NCBI GenBank assembly: GCA_016859345.1
Contig: CM029112.1
Location: 10,427,089-10,491,088 of the forward strand
Direction: 5' to 3'
Origin: Istiophorus platypterus
Lineage: Eukaryota > Chordata > Actinopteri > Istiophoriformes > Istiophoridae
DNA length: 64,000 bases
In this document: piece by piece, positions 62,901 through 64,000 of the stretch
Numbering within the stretch: the stretch's first letter is position 1
Layout: every line of letters begins with the position of its first letter
Position numbers and translations under genes: made by a program
The notes under the pieces: generated by a model
What the model saw: only the letters and a program-made list of their open reading frames with translations
The model's database searches: none
Told to the model about the DNA's origin: nothing

Positions 62901-64000
62901 TGCCACTGCCTCTCTGCATTGATGCTGATAATTACCACTGAATGGATCTGCAGATTCCCATGGATGTCTGTGGAGCCTTTGGCCTGTTCTGCTGCTCCCC
63001 TCCTCCTCCACCTCCTCATCCTCTCCTGTTTCCCGAGTCTCCCCTTCCCCTTCTCAATGGGGATTAGGAGAGAAGGAGAGAGGCAATGGATGGTGAGAGG
63101 GAAAGAGGGTGCTTGCCCAGACTGAGGGATGGTTTGCCATGCAACTGCTTCATCTGTGTCATCTTGCCAATCAAGACTGTCACCCTGAATAAACCAGGCA
63201 CACTGCTGCATGTTTTATGATTTTTGGGAAGTACATAACTCTAATGTCACTATCAATTTGCTTTTGATGTACTGATAAAGTTCTTACTTGGGAAAATATG
63301 ACCATTATAAATTCAAGGTAAATCCCATGACAAGTTTAGAAATTGAAAACCTGTTGGAAACTAGGTTACCTCTATAAAGAACAATCTTGGAAAATACAGA
63401 TTAAAGGGAAAGTAGTGGATTCCCACCATTTCTCCAGTTCAAGCAGAGCTGAGTGGATCGACGTCATGGTCACTGGGAGCCCACGCACCCTCAGCATGCC
63501 AGAGGTAACTGATACCCTGTCAGCGCTCATCCAAGCTCAAAAACCCACTAAAGCTATGCTTTCTTCCAACGAAGTCCAAGGAGGGGCCAACCCGGCACAC
63601 CACAGTTAATCACATCACACCACAGAGAAAGCATTTAGACTGCAGAGAGGGGCACTTTAAAGTGGGTAAGAGACTTGGCGTGATGCACTAGATAAAGAGA
63701 GAAAGCTGTATGGGAAGAGCAAAAGGAGAAAGTTATCTTATTTTGTTCATTAAAACCAGTATGAACCAGTACAAGCATGACCATGCGTCATATGCGATTC
63801 TTTAAGCATCGTTCTACATTACATGTGGACCTTTTCCAAGACCAAGTGGTAATTCTGTCATTTTTTTCTTCGGACGCTGCCCAAATTTGAGGAAATGGTC
63901 TGGAGTGTGCTTAAAGGCGTCCGTGCTGCAGGAGTGTTTGGAACCAACAAGGTTTGGCTCCGGGCTGCACGTCAACCTCACTTCAAATTATACCTATTAA

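Larger units (their letters stand above)
59480..64000. other. Downstream desert, last part; no gene found
   Basis: Contains a perfect palindrome TACAGTACTGTA (61194-61205), an octamer ATTTGCAT (61119-61126), the nuclear-receptor cluster at 61904-61926, and a pyrimidine-rich low-complexity tract (about 62715-62900) followed by balanced sequence. No coding exon is recognised, including none resembling the zinc transporter slc39a11, which flanks SOX9 in other vertebrates. Confidence 0.6.

Overview
This is a vertebrate, almost certainly teleost fish, genomic window with one recognisable protein-coding gene. The gene is sox9, a SoxE transcription factor, on the + strand. It has three coding exons (19901-20328, 20727-20974, 21331-22133) that join in phase to give 492 residues. 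The two introns are short (398 and 356 bp), which suits a compact fish genome, and sit where SOX9 introns are expected. The protein lacks the mammalian proline/glutamine/alanine-rich segment and has an 18-residue polyglutamine run in that region. Teleosts carry two co-orthologues, sox9a and sox9b. The sequence reads more like the sox9a type of spiny-rayed fish, but the window has no flanking gene to settle this.

Layout. Positions 1-19500 are upstream non-coding DNA. They contain scattered palindromes, a perfect DR5 retinoic-acid-type element (6924-6940), a pentanucleotide repeat (14154-14240), a CA repeat (17404-17437), a SoxE-type inverted dimer site (17919-17936) and a small, very CpG-rich island (18541-18800) with a 15-bp inverted repeat. 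A compact promoter (CRE-like site, GC box, CCAAT box, TATA-like box) lies at 19503-19561. The gene occupies about 19586-23580, with a single clear poly(A) signal at 23556. Everything from about 23585 to 64000 is non-coding. It holds long CA/TG, GA and TCTCC repeats (29-33 kb, 38.7-40.6 kb, 47.6 kb) and islands of non-repetitive sequence with dense binding-site grammar. The most notable are a perfect SOX-POU composite (39465-39479), a perfect DR4 (49606-49621), an 84-nt hairpin (59206-59289) beside a 25-bp forkhead palindrome (59455-59479), and a four-half-site nuclear-receptor cluster (61904-61926).

Interpretation. SOX9 genes in vertebrates sit alone in large regulatory deserts with long-range enhancers, and this window fits that pattern. 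SOX9 drives cartilage, neural crest, gonad, gut and neural stem cell programmes. The elements flagged here (RAR/TR-type repeats, SOX-POU, SoxE dimer, forkhead, GLI, NR5A) are motif-level candidates for inputs into those programmes. None is proven from sequence alone; comparison with other fish would be the first test. No second protein gene, tRNA, rRNA, CRISPR array or intact transposon was found.
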